Source: Ruminococcus sp.
GTDB taxonomy: Bacteria > Bacillota > Clostridia > Oscillospirales > Ruminococcaceae
Assembly: GCF_017549005.1 (NCBI RefSeq)
Contig: NZ_JAFYYT010000017.1
Location: 1-39,999 of the forward strand
Direction: 5' to 3'
Length of the DNA stretch: 39,999 nucleotides
Under the pieces are notes generated by a model that saw nothing but the letters and a program-made list of their open reading frames with translations, was not told the origin of the DNA and ran no database searches. Position numbers and translations under genes: made by a program. Below, in pieces: positions 23,430-31,770 of the stretch. Numbering within the stretch: the first letter of the stretch is position 1; each line of letters starts with the position of its first letter.

Positions 23430-23681
23430 TCAGTCCTCTAAAGGTGTGCCCTTTTCGTTGAGGAGGTCGAATATCTCGCCTACCTTGCTGATGGAAGCTA
23501 CCAGCGAAAGGGGAATGTTGAGCCTGAATGTCTCTGTTATCTCTGAGCCGAGGCCGAAAAGTCCAAGTGAATCGAGGAAAAGATCGTCGTAAACGTCTGT
23601 CTCTCTTGTTATCTCTGAAGCGTCAACTCCCACATAGTCGGAAATTGCCTGCTTGAATTCATCAAAATTAAGGTTATTCAT
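23430..23681 (-). CDS. Acyl carrier protein (second copy)
   Basis: This 83-residue carrier protein has the phosphopantetheine site S38 in DDLFLDSLGLFGLGSEI and a four-helix layout. It starts inside the stop codon of the AMP-ligase (TAATG overlap), so the ligase probably loads this carrier. The sequence differs strongly from the first carrier at 31404-31706, which implies separate partners for starter loading and for chain extension. Confidence 0.92.
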   Translation of the reverse strand: MNNLNFDEFKQAISDYVGVDASEITRETDVYDDLFLDSLGLFGLGSEITETFRLNIPLSLVASISKVGEIFDLLNEKGTPLED

Positions 23682-25240
23682 TATTTATACTCCTTCTTTC
23701 TCAGGTATTTGAACTGTATCTTGCCGATATCCTTTGGTATCTCCTCAACGAGAACTACCTTGTCGGGTACCTTGTATGCCGAGAGCTTGCCGTCAAAGTA
23801 ACGTGCCAGCTCGCCGCGTGTTACCTTTTCGTCGCCCTTTGGCTGTATGTAAGCAACTATCTGCTGACCGATAACGGGGTGCGGTTCGTCGGTAACTGCC
23901 GCAGCAGCTATCTTCGGGTGAGTGAGGAGGCATGCCTCGACTTCCTCAGCGTGAACGAGGTTTCCGCCGCGCTTGATGATACGCTTGCTTCTGCCTGCGA
24001 AACGAACGATACCGTCAGGGAGCTTGTTTACAAGGTCGCCTGTGCAGAACCAGCGGCGTCCCTGCTCGTCTGTGAGTATCTTCTCGGCTGAGAGTTCGGG
24101 GTTGCCGAAATAGTCTGTGATAACGCCGTCTGTGTATACGCAGAGCTCGCCAACCTCGCCCTCGGGAACATCATTGTGCTTCTCGTCGATAACGCGGACG
24201 TCTGTGAAGCTGAGCTTGCGGAAATCGCTGGGGTCTGTGCCTGCGTCGCGGTCAGAGTCCCATACTACCATAGTACAGGTCTCGGAAGAGCCGATAACGT
24301 TGATAACGCGGATATGGAGCTTCTCAACGAAGATGTCTGCTATCTCCTTGGGGAGAACTTCTCCTGCAAAGTAGCAGATGCGGACGCTTGAAAGGTCGTA
24401 CTTGTCAAAATCGGGAGTTGAGAGAAGCACCTTTGCAAGTGTGGAAGTGAGCTGGATAACGTTTATCCTGTACTTCTGAACAGTCTCGAGGAAGGTGACA
24501 GGGTTGAACTGCGGCTGATACATTACCGTACCGCCCTTGAGCACCATCTGCTGACCCATTCCGAAGCCGCCCTGATGATAGAGAGTCATGCCGAGCATCA
24601 TTACGTCGTCAGCCCTGAATCCGAGGTAGTCGCCCATGTCCTTCTGTGTGGAGAGGAATCCGCCCGAAGGAACGGAGAGTATCTTGGGAGTGCCCGTGCT
24701 GCCCGATGTGCAGGCGAGGGACATTGTGTGGAGATAAGAAGGCTCGTATATCTCGCACTCCTTGCTGCCGTACTCAGCCATGAACTTCTCGGCGGAGATG
24801 TAGCAGCTGTCCTGCGGGATAACGCTGTCGTCAGCGAAGCATATTACCTTGCCGAGAGCTATCTGTGAAGGTACGAGCTCGCTTACAGCAGCGATTATGT
24901 TGTTGTTCCTGTACTTTTCCGTTACGAACATTATCTTTGATGTTGTAGCGGGAATGAGCTTTGAAAGCTCGAAGGATCCGCTCTGCGGATCCATCGGAAC
25001 AGGCTGTGCGCCTATTCTTACTGCCGACCAGTAAACAAGGTACCACTCAATGCTGTTAGGCATACATATGCCTACCTTGTCGTTTGCAGCTATGCCCTGC
25101 TTCTTCATTGCAGAGCCGAGAATGGCGGTCTTTTCCATGAACTGAGCGTATGTGAGCTCGTTCTCGTCGATCCTCAGGAGCACCTTGTCAGGTGTTTCCT
25201 GAGCGTATTTGCCGTAGTAATCGAAAAATTTCTCTGACAT
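23681..25240 (-). CDS. AMP-dependent acyl/aryl-ACP ligase
   Basis: This enzyme of 519 residues activates a carboxylic acid as an acyl-AMP and passes it to a thiol. The P-loop is LACTSGSTGTPK, the aromatic-binding motif region is VIGSSET, the hinge motif is WFCTGDLVNKLPDG and the C-terminal catalytic Lys is in PKDIGKIQFKYL. These are the full ANL-family motifs. The neighbouring carrier protein suggests that it primes the pathway with a free acid. The acid cannot be read from the sequence. The ATG at 25240 has GGGGG eight bases upstream; a longer frame runs into the hydrolase gene and is rejected. One base separates it from the hydrolase stop. Confidence 0.92.
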   Translation of the reverse strand: MSEKFFDYYGKYAQETPDKVLLRIDENELTYAQFMEKTAILGSAMKKQGIAANDKVGICMPNSIEWYLVYWSAVRIGAQPVPMDPQSGSFELSKLIPATTSKIMFVTEKYRNNNIIAAVSELVPSQIALGKVICFADDSVIPQDSCYISAEKFMAEYGSKECEIYEPSYLHTMSLACTSGSTGTPKILSVPSGGFLSTQKDMGDYLGFRADDVMMLGMTLYHQGGFGMGQQMVLKGGTVMYQPQFNPVTFLETVQKYRINVIQLTSTLAKVLLSTPDFDKYDLSSVRICYFAGEVLPKEIADIFVEKLHIRVINVIGSSETCTMVVWDSDRDAGTDPSDFRKLSFTDVRVIDEKHNDVPEGEVGELCVYTDGVITDYFGNPELSAEKILTDEQGRRWFCTGDLVNKLPDGIVRFAGRSKRIIKRGGNLVHAEEVEACLLTHPKIAAAAVTDEPHPVIGQQIVAYIQPKGDEKVTRGELARYFDGKLSAYKVPDKVVLVEEIPKDIGKIQFKYLRKKEYK

Positions 25241-25241
25241 T

Positions 25242-26363
25242 TTATTTTCCCCCATTAAGTCTTGCAGCAAGGAAGTCTGCTGCAATATGCTTTACCCAGT
25301 GGTACTGTTCACCAACGGGCATTGCGTGCATTATAGTTTCCTCCGATACATATGCAGGCTTGTCCTCGATGTGAATGCACTCCTTGTAGCCCTTTGCCTT
25401 GTCGAGGAGCTTCTGTGAAGCTTCGGGAGTCATCCAGTTGTCGTCGCTGCTGTATACCATGAGGAAGTCTGCCTTGTGTGTGCCCTCTTCAAGAGCTCTC
25501 ATACCCTCAAGGTAATCGTCGCTGTACTGGTATGAGCTCCACTTGCCGCGCTTCATCCATACAGGGATGCTGTTCTGGTCGGCAAAGTTCATGAGGAGCG
25601 GGAAGAGGCTTACGCAGGCCTTTGCCTTCGGGTTTTTTACTGTAGCGCGGAAAGCGTAGCCGCCGCCCATGCAGAGACCGAAGTTTGCCATGTTCTTTTC
25701 GTTGAGCTTCTTGTGGTTCTTGATGAACTTTGTGATACCGTCAAATGCAGCTTCTATCTGCTTGCCGCCGCACTTGATATTGTTGTGGATTATAGCAGCT
25801 CCTGCGCCGGGCATATCGGGTGTGATAACTGCGATACCTCTTTCGTTGAGGGGAGCAGCCAGCATTTCAAGCTCCTCCTTGCAGCTTCCGATACCTGAGT
25901 AGGTAACTACTACGGGGTAGTCTGTCTTTCTTCCCGAATCGGGATAGTGGATATAAGCAGGTATCTTTCCTGCCTTTGTGTCTATTTCAACGTACTCTAC
26001 CTTGTTTTTGCAGAGCTTTATGTAGTGCTTGTAGCTTTCCTCGAGACCCTTGTATATCTCGGTCTTGTGCTCAACGTCCTCGATGTTTACCATAAAGCAG
26101 GCATAGTGGCACTGTGTCACCATTCTTGCGTACTCTCTTGCGGATATCTTGTTGCCGGCCTTTTCAGCCTTTTCGCAGAGCTCGGAATAGCGGTCTATCT
26201 TGGCGTGCCATTCCTCGAGCCATACGTTCTGTATCTGCTTGCCGCTCTTTACTTTTATGTTGTCTATCTTCTTGAGGATAGCCTCAAGGTCGAAGGGGTC
26301 GGCTCCGTAGAGGAGCGAACGTGTTGCTACAGGATTAAGCAGGTCTCTTATTGCCCATTTCAT
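25242..26363 (-). CDS. Alpha/beta hydrolase with Cys nucleophile (dienelactone-hydrolase-like)
   Basis: This 373-residue enzyme has a helical N-terminal part (about 1-120) and an alpha/beta hydrolase domain. The nucleophile elbow is FGLCMGGGYAF with C231 in place of the usual Ser, as in dienelactone hydrolases (GxCxGG). The acid is probably D307 or D308 in VYSSDDNWMTP, and the His is one of those in MHAMPVGEQYHW. The N-terminal extension recalls the FrsA or pseudooxynicotine-hydrolase type. In this operon it could cleave, lactonise or transfer a polyketide intermediate. The ATG at 26363 is preceded by AAAGGAAA. It lies 22 bp after the tautomerase gene. Confidence 0.8.
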   Translation of the reverse strand: MKWAIRDLLNPVATRSLLYGADPFDLEAILKKIDNIKVKSGKQIQNVWLEEWHAKIDRYSELCEKAEKAGNKISAREYARMVTQCHYACFMVNIEDVEHKTEIYKGLEESYKHYIKLCKNKVEYVEIDTKAGKIPAYIHYPDSGRKTDYPVVVTYSGIGSCKEELEMLAAPLNERGIAVITPDMPGAGAAIIHNNIKCGGKQIEAAFDGITKFIKNHKKLNEKNMANFGLCMGGGYAFRATVKNPKAKACVSLFPLLMNFADQNSIPVWMKRGKWSSYQYSDDYLEGMRALEEGTHKADFLMVYSSDDNWMTPEASQKLLDKAKGYKECIHIEDKPAYVSEETIMHAMPVGEQYHWVKHIAADFLAARLNGGK

Positions 26364-26385
26364 ATTTATCGTTTCCTTTCTTTCG

Positions 26386-26742
26386 TCAGCCTGTGTACTT
26401 CCATGCGCCCTCGCGCGTCATCTCCGTGAACTGCATATATATGCGGTAGGGGTCGACGTGAGTGTGCTTCTGTATGAGGCTCAGCATTCTGTCTGCGAGT
26501 TCCTTGAGGAAAGCTGCCTTGTTGTCAGCGTATTCCTGCGGGAGTATGTATCTGAACTCCGCAAAGAACACAGTGTCCTCGGAGCTGTTCATGTACATGG
26601 GACACTCGTCCAGCATTACCATTATTGCAGGCAGGGGCTTTCTGAGTATCTCTGAGAGCTCGCTTGCAGCCTCGTCGAGGAAGCCGGTGCGGAGGGCAGG
26701 TGAGCTGAATTTGAAATTGGTCTTCATCTGTGCTATCGGCAT
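26386..26742 (-). CDS. MIF/4-oxalocrotonate-tautomerase family protein
   Basis: This 118-residue protein begins MPIAQMKTN, so Pro is the first residue after Met removal, the catalytic base of the tautomerase superfamily. The C-terminal half, THVDPYRIYMQFTEMTREGAW, matches the macrophage migration inhibitory factor pattern (xxRxYIxFxDxxxxxW). The length fits MIF-type members (about 115), not the short 4-OT type (about 60). In this pathway it could isomerise keto/enol forms or shift a double bond. A MIF-type enzyme inside a carrier-protein operon is unusual. It lies 32 bp after the ketosynthase gene. Confidence 0.82.
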   Translation of the reverse strand: MPIAQMKTNFKFSSPALRTGFLDEAASELSEILRKPLPAIMVMLDECPMYMNSSEDTVFFAEFRYILPQEYADNKAAFLKELADRMLSLIQKHTHVDPYRIYMQFTEMTREGAWKYTG

Positions 26743-26774
26743 ATCATTTATCCTTTCTGTCTTGCTTTACTGTC

Positions 26775-27986
26775 TCAGCCCTCGTATCTCCTGAGAACGA
26801 GAGTTGCATTGTGTCCGCCGAAGCCGAATGAGTTTGAGATAGCAACGTCTACCTTGTGCTCCTGAGGCTTGTTCGGGACGTAGTTGAGGTCGAGCTCGGG
26901 GTCTGCCTCGTCATAGTGGATAGTAGGAGGTACTATGCCTGTTTCGATAGCCTTGATACAAGCGATAGCCTCAAGAGCTCCGCCTGCGCCGAGGGTGTGA
27001 CCGATAGAAGCTTTTACCGATGATACGGGGATATCGTATGCTCTTGCGCCGAATACGTCCTTGATAGCCTTTGTTTCATAGAGGTCGTTGAGACCTGTTG
27101 ATGTGCCGTGAGCGTTTATGTAGTCAACGGAATCAGGTGAAAGGCCTGCGTTGTCGAGAGCAAGTCTCATGGACTCTGCCATGCCTACGCCGTCTGTCTT
27201 GGGAGCTGTAAGGTTGAATGCCTCGCCGCACATTGCAGCGCCTGCGAGCTCACAGTATATCTTGGCTCCTCTTGCCTTTGCGGACTCCTCGGACTCGAGA
27301 ACGACAGTACCGCCGCCCTCGCCCATGATGAAGCCGTCACGGTTCTTTGTGAAAGGACGTGAAGCTGTATTCGGGTCGGGATTTACGGACATCGCAAGGA
27401 GCTGATTGAAGCCGCTTATAACGAGATGTGTGACTGTATTGGAGATGCCGCCTGCGACTACCATATCGCAGAGACCAGATTCGATGAACTGCTTGCCCAG
27501 TGTGATAGCGTATGCCGATGAAGCGCAGGCTGTGCTGACATTGAAAGCAGGACCTGTGAAGCCGTACTTGATAGATACCAGTGCAGGCAGCTCGTTGGGC
27601 ATTTTCTTGAGTGTTATGTTAAGGGGCTTATCGAGCTCATAGTCCTCGTAGGAATTGTCGATAACGCCGTAGATGACGCCGACTCTCTTTCCGTCGTAGG
27701 TCGTAATGTCGATACCGCAGTCTGCGATAGCCTCACCTGCGGAGGCAAGTCCCATTCTTGTGGTGGTGGTGGTAGCGTTCAGCTGACGCTTTTTCCAGTA
27801 TTTTCCTGCCTCTGCCTCGAAGCCGTCATCAACTTCGGCAGCAACAGTGGTGTCGTGTCCGTCAAGGGGGATACGTGTGATGGTCCTCATTCCGCATTTT
27901 CCGGCGATGAGACCTTCCCAGTAATCGTGAGCGTTGAATCCTACAGATGTAACGGCTCCGATACCTGTGATAACTACTTTTTTCAT
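26775..27986 (-). CDS. Beta-ketoacyl-ACP synthase (FabF type)
   Basis: This 403-residue condensing enzyme joins an acyl chain to malonyl-ACP with loss of CO2. The catalytic set is complete: C154 in NVSTACASSAYA, H293 in INAHGTSTGLND, K325 and H330 in SSVKASIGHTLGAGG, plus the C-terminal SNSFGFGGHNA. The Cys rules out the decarboxylase-only ketosynthases of beta-branching cassettes, which have Ser. There is no chain-length-factor partner, so it works alone, probably iteratively. The ATG at 27986 has GAGG upstream; a longer frame has no ribosome site. It is the only ketosynthase of the operon. Confidence 0.94.
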   Translation of the reverse strand: MKKVVITGIGAVTSVGFNAHDYWEGLIAGKCGMRTITRIPLDGHDTTVAAEVDDGFEAEAGKYWKKRQLNATTTTTRMGLASAGEAIADCGIDITTYDGKRVGVIYGVIDNSYEDYELDKPLNITLKKMPNELPALVSIKYGFTGPAFNVSTACASSAYAITLGKQFIESGLCDMVVAGGISNTVTHLVISGFNQLLAMSVNPDPNTASRPFTKNRDGFIMGEGGGTVVLESEESAKARGAKIYCELAGAAMCGEAFNLTAPKTDGVGMAESMRLALDNAGLSPDSVDYINAHGTSTGLNDLYETKAIKDVFGARAYDIPVSSVKASIGHTLGAGGALEAIACIKAIETGIVPPTIHYDEADPELDLNYVPNKPQEHKVDVAISNSFGFGGHNATLVLRRYEG

Positions 27987-28022
27987 ACTAATAACCTCAT
28001 ATCTCAAAATTTTACACAGGGA

Positions 28023-29144
28023 TCAGGCAAAGATCCTGTCCCATTCCGACTTGTCCTTATGAATGTATGAGCCGAAGCCCGTTTTGCTGTGCAGCTCGTC
28101 AAGTGCTGCGAAAATATCCTTTATGCCGAATTTCTCAATGTAAGCTGCAAGGGGCTCGGCAAGTCCGAGAGTGTCCTGTACAGCTTCAAGGAAAACGGCT
28201 CTGTCGCCGCTGTATTCGTCTGCGGCATTGACTGTTTCGTTGAGTATCAGTGCTGCCATATAAAGCGGAGCCTTGCTGCAGTCAGCGCCTGTTGCGCTCT
28301 CGCGCTCCGACATAAAGTCGAGGAATGTGAGAGTTTCCTTTGAGCAGCCCTCATTCAGCCAGCCGTTCATCTTCTCACAGCCGTAGCCGAGAAGTCCCTT
28401 ATTGCGCTCTATGCGGAAGTTATCGGGGCTTCCTGCCATAAGTCCGAGACCTACGCTGTCGAGGACATCAAATGGTCCTGCAACGGCGAAGAGCTCCTCG
28501 ACAGCCTTGCCTGTCTCAGCGACCGAAGCGCCGAAGCTCTCACGGAGATAAATGGCGTGTGAGACCATGCAGGCGAGTATCTGATTGAGGTAGATGTGGT
28601 ATTCGCCCTTGAAGACAACAGGCTTCTTGCCTGCCGCCGTTACGAGCTGTGCAGCCTTTTCCGCGTTGCTCTGTGAAGTTTCGGGGAGTATATTCAGCTC
28701 CACGAAGCCTGTGAGCTTTACGGGATAGAAGAAGTGAAGTCCGAAGCAGCGCTCCTTGTGAGGAATATCGCTGAATACGGACGCGATGTCCAGCGAAGAG
28801 GTATTCGTAAGGAGCAGACAGTCATCGGAAACTGCCTGTGCAGCCTTTGCGAAGAGTTCCTTCTTTGCAGCCATATTCTCGAAAACAGCTTCTATAACGA
28901 CGTCGCAGCCGCTGAGTGCGGAGGTGTCGTCAGTGAAGAGGAAGGAGTCCTTCTTGAACTCGTACTGCTCCTCAGTGAGCTTCTTTCTCTTGAGGCTCTT
29001 GCCGAGAGTTTTCAGAACGGCTTCCGTGTTCTCCTCAGCGCCGAAGAGGTCTATGACCACGAACTGCGCGTCGGGGAGCTTGTCAAAGAAGAGGGAAAAG
29101 ATGTCCTTTCCCATTTTGCCGTAGCCTACTATTCCTATTTTCAT
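28023..29144 (-). CDS. 3-hydroxyacyl-CoA dehydrogenase family protein
   Basis: This 373-residue NAD(P)-dependent enzyme reduces 3-ketoacyl or oxidises 3-hydroxyacyl thioesters. The Rossmann motif is KIGIVGYGKMG, with an acidic residue after the second strand (VVIDLFG), then EAVFENMAAK and the catalytic His in GLHFFYPV. The C-terminal helical domain (about 190-373) is longer than in the 280-residue Hbd type and may be duplicated, as in FadB. It takes the place of a FabG-type ketoreductase in this operon. The ATG at 29144 has GGAGG seven bases upstream; a GTG two codons earlier is a less good start. Two bases separate it from the upstream crotonase. Confidence 0.9.
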   Translation of the reverse strand: MKIGIVGYGKMGKDIFSLFFDKLPDAQFVVIDLFGAEENTEAVLKTLGKSLKRKKLTEEQYEFKKDSFLFTDDTSALSGCDVVIEAVFENMAAKKELFAKAAQAVSDDCLLLTNTSSLDIASVFSDIPHKERCFGLHFFYPVKLTGFVELNILPETSQSNAEKAAQLVTAAGKKPVVFKGEYHIYLNQILACMVSHAIYLRESFGASVAETGKAVEELFAVAGPFDVLDSVGLGLMAGSPDNFRIERNKGLLGYGCEKMNGWLNEGCSKETLTFLDFMSERESATGADCSKAPLYMAALILNETVNAADEYSGDRAVFLEAVQDTLGLAEPLAAYIEKFGIKDIFAALDELHSKTGFGSYIHKDKSEWDRIFA

Positions 29145-29146
29145 AT

Positions 29147-29851
29147 TCACGCCTCCTTGCTTTTTAAGTAGGAGCGCATGAACTCCTTATAGTCAGCAGG
29201 GGAGAAGTCCCTGCCGCAGCCTGAGATGTAGTCTATAACTGCCATAGCCTCGGGAAAGCCCTGCTTTTTGTCTGCGAAGATATCAGCCCAGCCGAGCTCG
29301 AAGGCTTCCTCTGCGGGTATGAGCTCGCCCGACATAACGAGCTTGTATGCGTTCTGCATACCGCATATCTCAATAGTCCTTGCAACTCCGCCGAGAGCGG
29401 GGAGTATGCCGAATGTGGATTCGGGCTGGCCTACTCTTGCGTTCTTCTCGATTATCCTGTAGTGGCTGTTAACAGCGATCTCGCTGCCCGAACCTATACA
29501 GAAACCCGTTACCACGCTGATGACGGGGAACGGGAGCTCTCTGAGAAATGTGAAGTAATGTTTTTGCTTGATGTGACCCTCGGGAAGTATCCCTTCGGCG
29601 TCGTTGTAGGATTCGTTTGCGGAGCGTTCTGCGAGAGCGTCAACGTCAGCGCCTACGCTGAAATGTCTGCCTGCACCCTTTATTACAAGACCTTTATACT
29701 TGTTTTTTGCGGCTCTTACCTCGATATCAGCCATAATGGCTTCGTATTCTTTTAAAAAGTCCGCGGTCATCAGATTGTTTCCCGGCATATTCATGGAAAG
29801 GACGAGGACTCCGTCCTGTTCCTCAAGGATCATTCCGTTATTATCATTCAT
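29147..29851 (-). CDS. Crotonase-family enoyl hydratase/isomerase (second copy)
   Basis: This 234-residue crotonase-fold protein has the oxyanion-hole segment GAGRHFSVGADVDAL and the second one, VVTGFCIGSGSEIAVNSHYRI, with VGQPESTFGILPALGG, where the catalytic Glu of hydratases would lie (PEST). Members add or remove water, isomerise double bonds, or decarboxylate. It shares the motifs of the copy at 30675 but differs strongly in sequence, so the two probably do different steps. It overlaps the small protein upstream by 8 bp. Confidence 0.9.
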   Translation of the reverse strand: MNDNNGMILEEQDGVLVLSMNMPGNNLMTADFLKEYEAIMADIEVRAAKNKYKGLVIKGAGRHFSVGADVDALAERSANESYNDAEGILPEGHIKQKHYFTFLRELPFPVISVVTGFCIGSGSEIAVNSHYRIIEKNARVGQPESTFGILPALGGVARTIEICGMQNAYKLVMSGELIPAEEAFELGWADIFADKKQGFPEAMAVIDYISGCGRDFSPADYKEFMRSYLKSKEA

Positions 29852-30281
29852 TGGAGTTACCTCCGTTCTTTTCTGCCATGAGGCGGTAGAAAGCTCTCGA
29901 CTCTATATCGAGCACCTCTGCCGCAGGAGCTTTTTTCGCTGCGATGAAGCAGGCGTTTATCTCCTGTATCTGCTTTTTTGTTTTGTCCTTGAAAAGCTTT
30001 TCAACGTATTCGTCAGCTTCTTCTGCCTTTATGAACATATCGGCTGCGTCAGCGAGTTCGCTGTCTGCGCTGTCGGAAACTACGGCTGACATGAAAGGCG
30101 CTTCCGAAAGAAATTTTCTTACGGCAGCCTTTTCGCTGTCATCTTTGCCAAGTATCGTACTGCTGTCGGTATGTATGAGCAGTAAGCAAGGCTCGCCGAG
30201 CTGCTCCTTGTTTTCAAGAAGCTGATACAGCGAGCTTAGTTGGCAAATAGTTGTTGTGATTTCTGTTTTATTGATCGTCAT
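29844..30281 (-). CDS. Small unknown protein, possibly a crotonase-fold remnant
   Basis: This 145-residue protein has no strong motif. The end (KKQIQEINACFIAAKKAPAA followed by EVLDIESRAFYRLMAEK) resembles the C-terminal trimerisation helices of crotonases. The part LLLIHTDSSTILGKDDSEKAAVRKFL lies where the oxyanion-hole segment would be, but the GG/GAD residues are missing. It may be a shortened, non-catalytic partner that assembles with one of the two real crotonases. The ATG at 30281 has GGGAG upstream and lies inside the thioesterase gene (14-bp overlap); a TTG five codons earlier is less likely. It overlaps the crotonase downstream by 8 bp. Confidence 0.65.
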   Translation of the reverse strand: MTINKTEITTTICQLSSLYQLLENKEQLGEPCLLLIHTDSSTILGKDDSEKAAVRKFLSEAPFMSAVVSDSADSELADAADMFIKAEEADEYVEKLFKDKTKKQIQEINACFIAAKKAPAAEVLDIESRAFYRLMAEKNGGNSNE

Positions 30282-30678
30282 TCTCTTCTCCCTCAAGATA
30301 AGCTCTTACTGCTTCGGGAATGTCGCATATCATGCGTTCCTTGTTGACAAAGGCAAGCTTGCCTTTGACCCTGCATGAAACAAGGCCTGTATTCTTGTTC
30401 ACAATTTTATGCCTGTAGCTGATTATACCGCACGAGCAGGAGATCTCAGTGTCTATCCTGACTTCGTCCAGCATTTTCAGCTCGTGTATGTACCTTTGAG
30501 TGCTTTCCATAATGACGGGGAAGAGCCCTGCGTCTATGATGAGATCGAGCAGCCCGTGGACCTTGAGAAAGTTCCACAGTGCCGTTTCTGAATACTGGAG
30601 ATACACTGCATTGTTGACATGACCGAACGAATCCAGTTCATATCCCCTTACTGTCAGTTCGTAAGAGCTTTTTTTCAT
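30268..30678 (-). CDS. Hotdog-fold acyl thioesterase (4HBT type)
   Basis: This 136-residue hotdog protein starts YELTVRGYELDSFGHVNNAVYLQYSE, which matches the 4-hydroxybenzoyl-CoA thioesterase motif with the catalytic Asp before GHVNN. The remaining parts (IESTQRYIHELKMLDEVRIDT and TGLVSCRVKGKLAFVN) are the central strands of the fold. It would hydrolyse an acyl-ACP or acyl-CoA, and so might release the product, while the type II thioesterase at 22733 would edit. It overlaps the first crotonase by 4 bp (ATGA). Confidence 0.88.
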   Translation of the reverse strand: MKKSSYELTVRGYELDSFGHVNNAVYLQYSETALWNFLKVHGLLDLIIDAGLFPVIMESTQRYIHELKMLDEVRIDTEISCSCGIISYRHKIVNKNTGLVSCRVKGKLAFVNKERMICDIPEAVRAYLEGEENDDQ

Positions 30679-31394
30679 TTTTTGAACGCCTCCGCCAGTG
30701 CCGATTCAAACTTGCCCTTTGAGGGATCCTCTGCCCCCTCGGAAGCAAGGTTGACGGTATCTATTATAGCGTGGATCTGTGTGAGCGATTTGCCGCTGAG
30801 AAGTTCCTTTACGAAAGCCATTGTCTCGTCAAAGGAGTTTTTGTTTTCGCTGAGCTTTGTAACGAGTCCCAGGTCGAGGGCGTCCTTAGCGCCTATCATT
30901 TCTCCGCAGAGTATCATGCGGAGAGCCTTCTCCTTGCCGAGCAGTCTGTAAAGACGCTCCATGCCGCCCATACCGGGGACAACTCCGTGCATAATCTCGG
31001 GAAGTCCGAGAAACGCGGAGGGAGAAGCGATCCTGAACTGACAGCTCAGTGCTATCTCAAGTCCGCCGCCGAAGCAGCCGCCGTTTATGGCAGCAGCGGT
31101 TATGATCGGGAGCTTTTCGATAGTACGAAGGAGCTCCCTTGCGTTTTCGAGCTTTGATGAAAGCTCGCTGCCGCCTGCCTCGCCGAACTTTGATACGTCG
31201 GCGCCGTGGGAGAAATGTCTGCCCTTGCCTGTAATGACAAGAGCTCCTACCTGTGGATTCTTGTCCAGCCAGCCGAGGAGCTCCTTACGGTCTATGAATT
31301 CGGGCTCGGAGAGAAGATTCTTCGGGCCGTTGTCAATGGTAAGTACAGCAATATTATCCTCGGCGTGAAGCTCAGATAAATTTGACTTTAACAT
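30675..31394 (-). CDS. Crotonase-family enoyl hydratase/isomerase (first copy)
   Basis: This 239-residue crotonase has the oxyanion-hole residues in ITGKGRHFSHGADVSKF and AINGGCFGGGLEIALSCQFRI, and FLGLPEIMHGVVPGMGGMERL at the active site. The PEI...GVVPG stretch is like hydratases with the acidic residue in the usual place. A likely role is dehydration of a 3-hydroxyacyl-ACP. It follows the first carrier protein by 9 bp with GAGG before the ATG. Confidence 0.9.
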   Translation of the reverse strand: MLKSNLSELHAEDNIAVLTIDNGPKNLLSEPEFIDRKELLGWLDKNPQVGALVITGKGRHFSHGADVSKFGEAGGSELSSKLENARELLRTIEKLPIITAAAINGGCFGGGLEIALSCQFRIASPSAFLGLPEIMHGVVPGMGGMERLYRLLGKEKALRMILCGEMIGAKDALDLGLVTKLSENKNSFDETMAFVKELLSGKSLTQIHAIIDTVNLASEGAEDPSKGKFESALAEAFKK

Positions 31395-31403
31395 TTTTGC
31401 CTC

Positions 31404-31706
31404 TTACTGGTTAACGATGTCGTTGCCGTACTGATATATCTTGCAGAACATCTCAACAACGTCGCTCATTGTCTCCATAGGAGCCTTGAGCATATACTTG
31501 CCGATGCTCTGGAGCTTGATATCGAGGTCGAACTTGTCAGCTGTCATCTCGATGAGCTCAACGAACATGAGTGAATCGCTTCCGAGATCCTCCTGAGGAT
31601 TTGTATCCATAGTGATCTCGTCCCTTTCAACTTCACACTCTTCTGCGTAGTAATCAAAGATCATGTCCTTGATTTCCTGTCTGATTTCTTCTGTGATCTC
31701 TCTCAT
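31404..31706 (-). CDS. Acyl carrier protein (first copy)
   Basis: This 100-residue carrier protein has the phosphopantetheine site S45 in EDLGSDSLMFVELIE, close to FAS-type ACPs. The ATG at 31706 has GGAGG nine bases upstream, in the 64-bp gap after the acyltransferase gene; the open frame extends further but without a ribosome site. It probably carries the malonyl unit loaded by the upstream acyltransferase and the growing chain. Confidence 0.93.
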   Translation of the reverse strand: MREITEEIRQEIKDMIFDYYAEECEVERDEITMDTNPQEDLGSDSLMFVELIEMTADKFDLDIKLQSIGKYMLKAPMETMSDVVEMFCKIYQYGNDIVNQ

Positions 31707-31770
31707 TTTTTTTACCTCCGAAATATTTTCTTTCCCCTTTTGGGTATACTTGAGATTTATATATGAAAAC

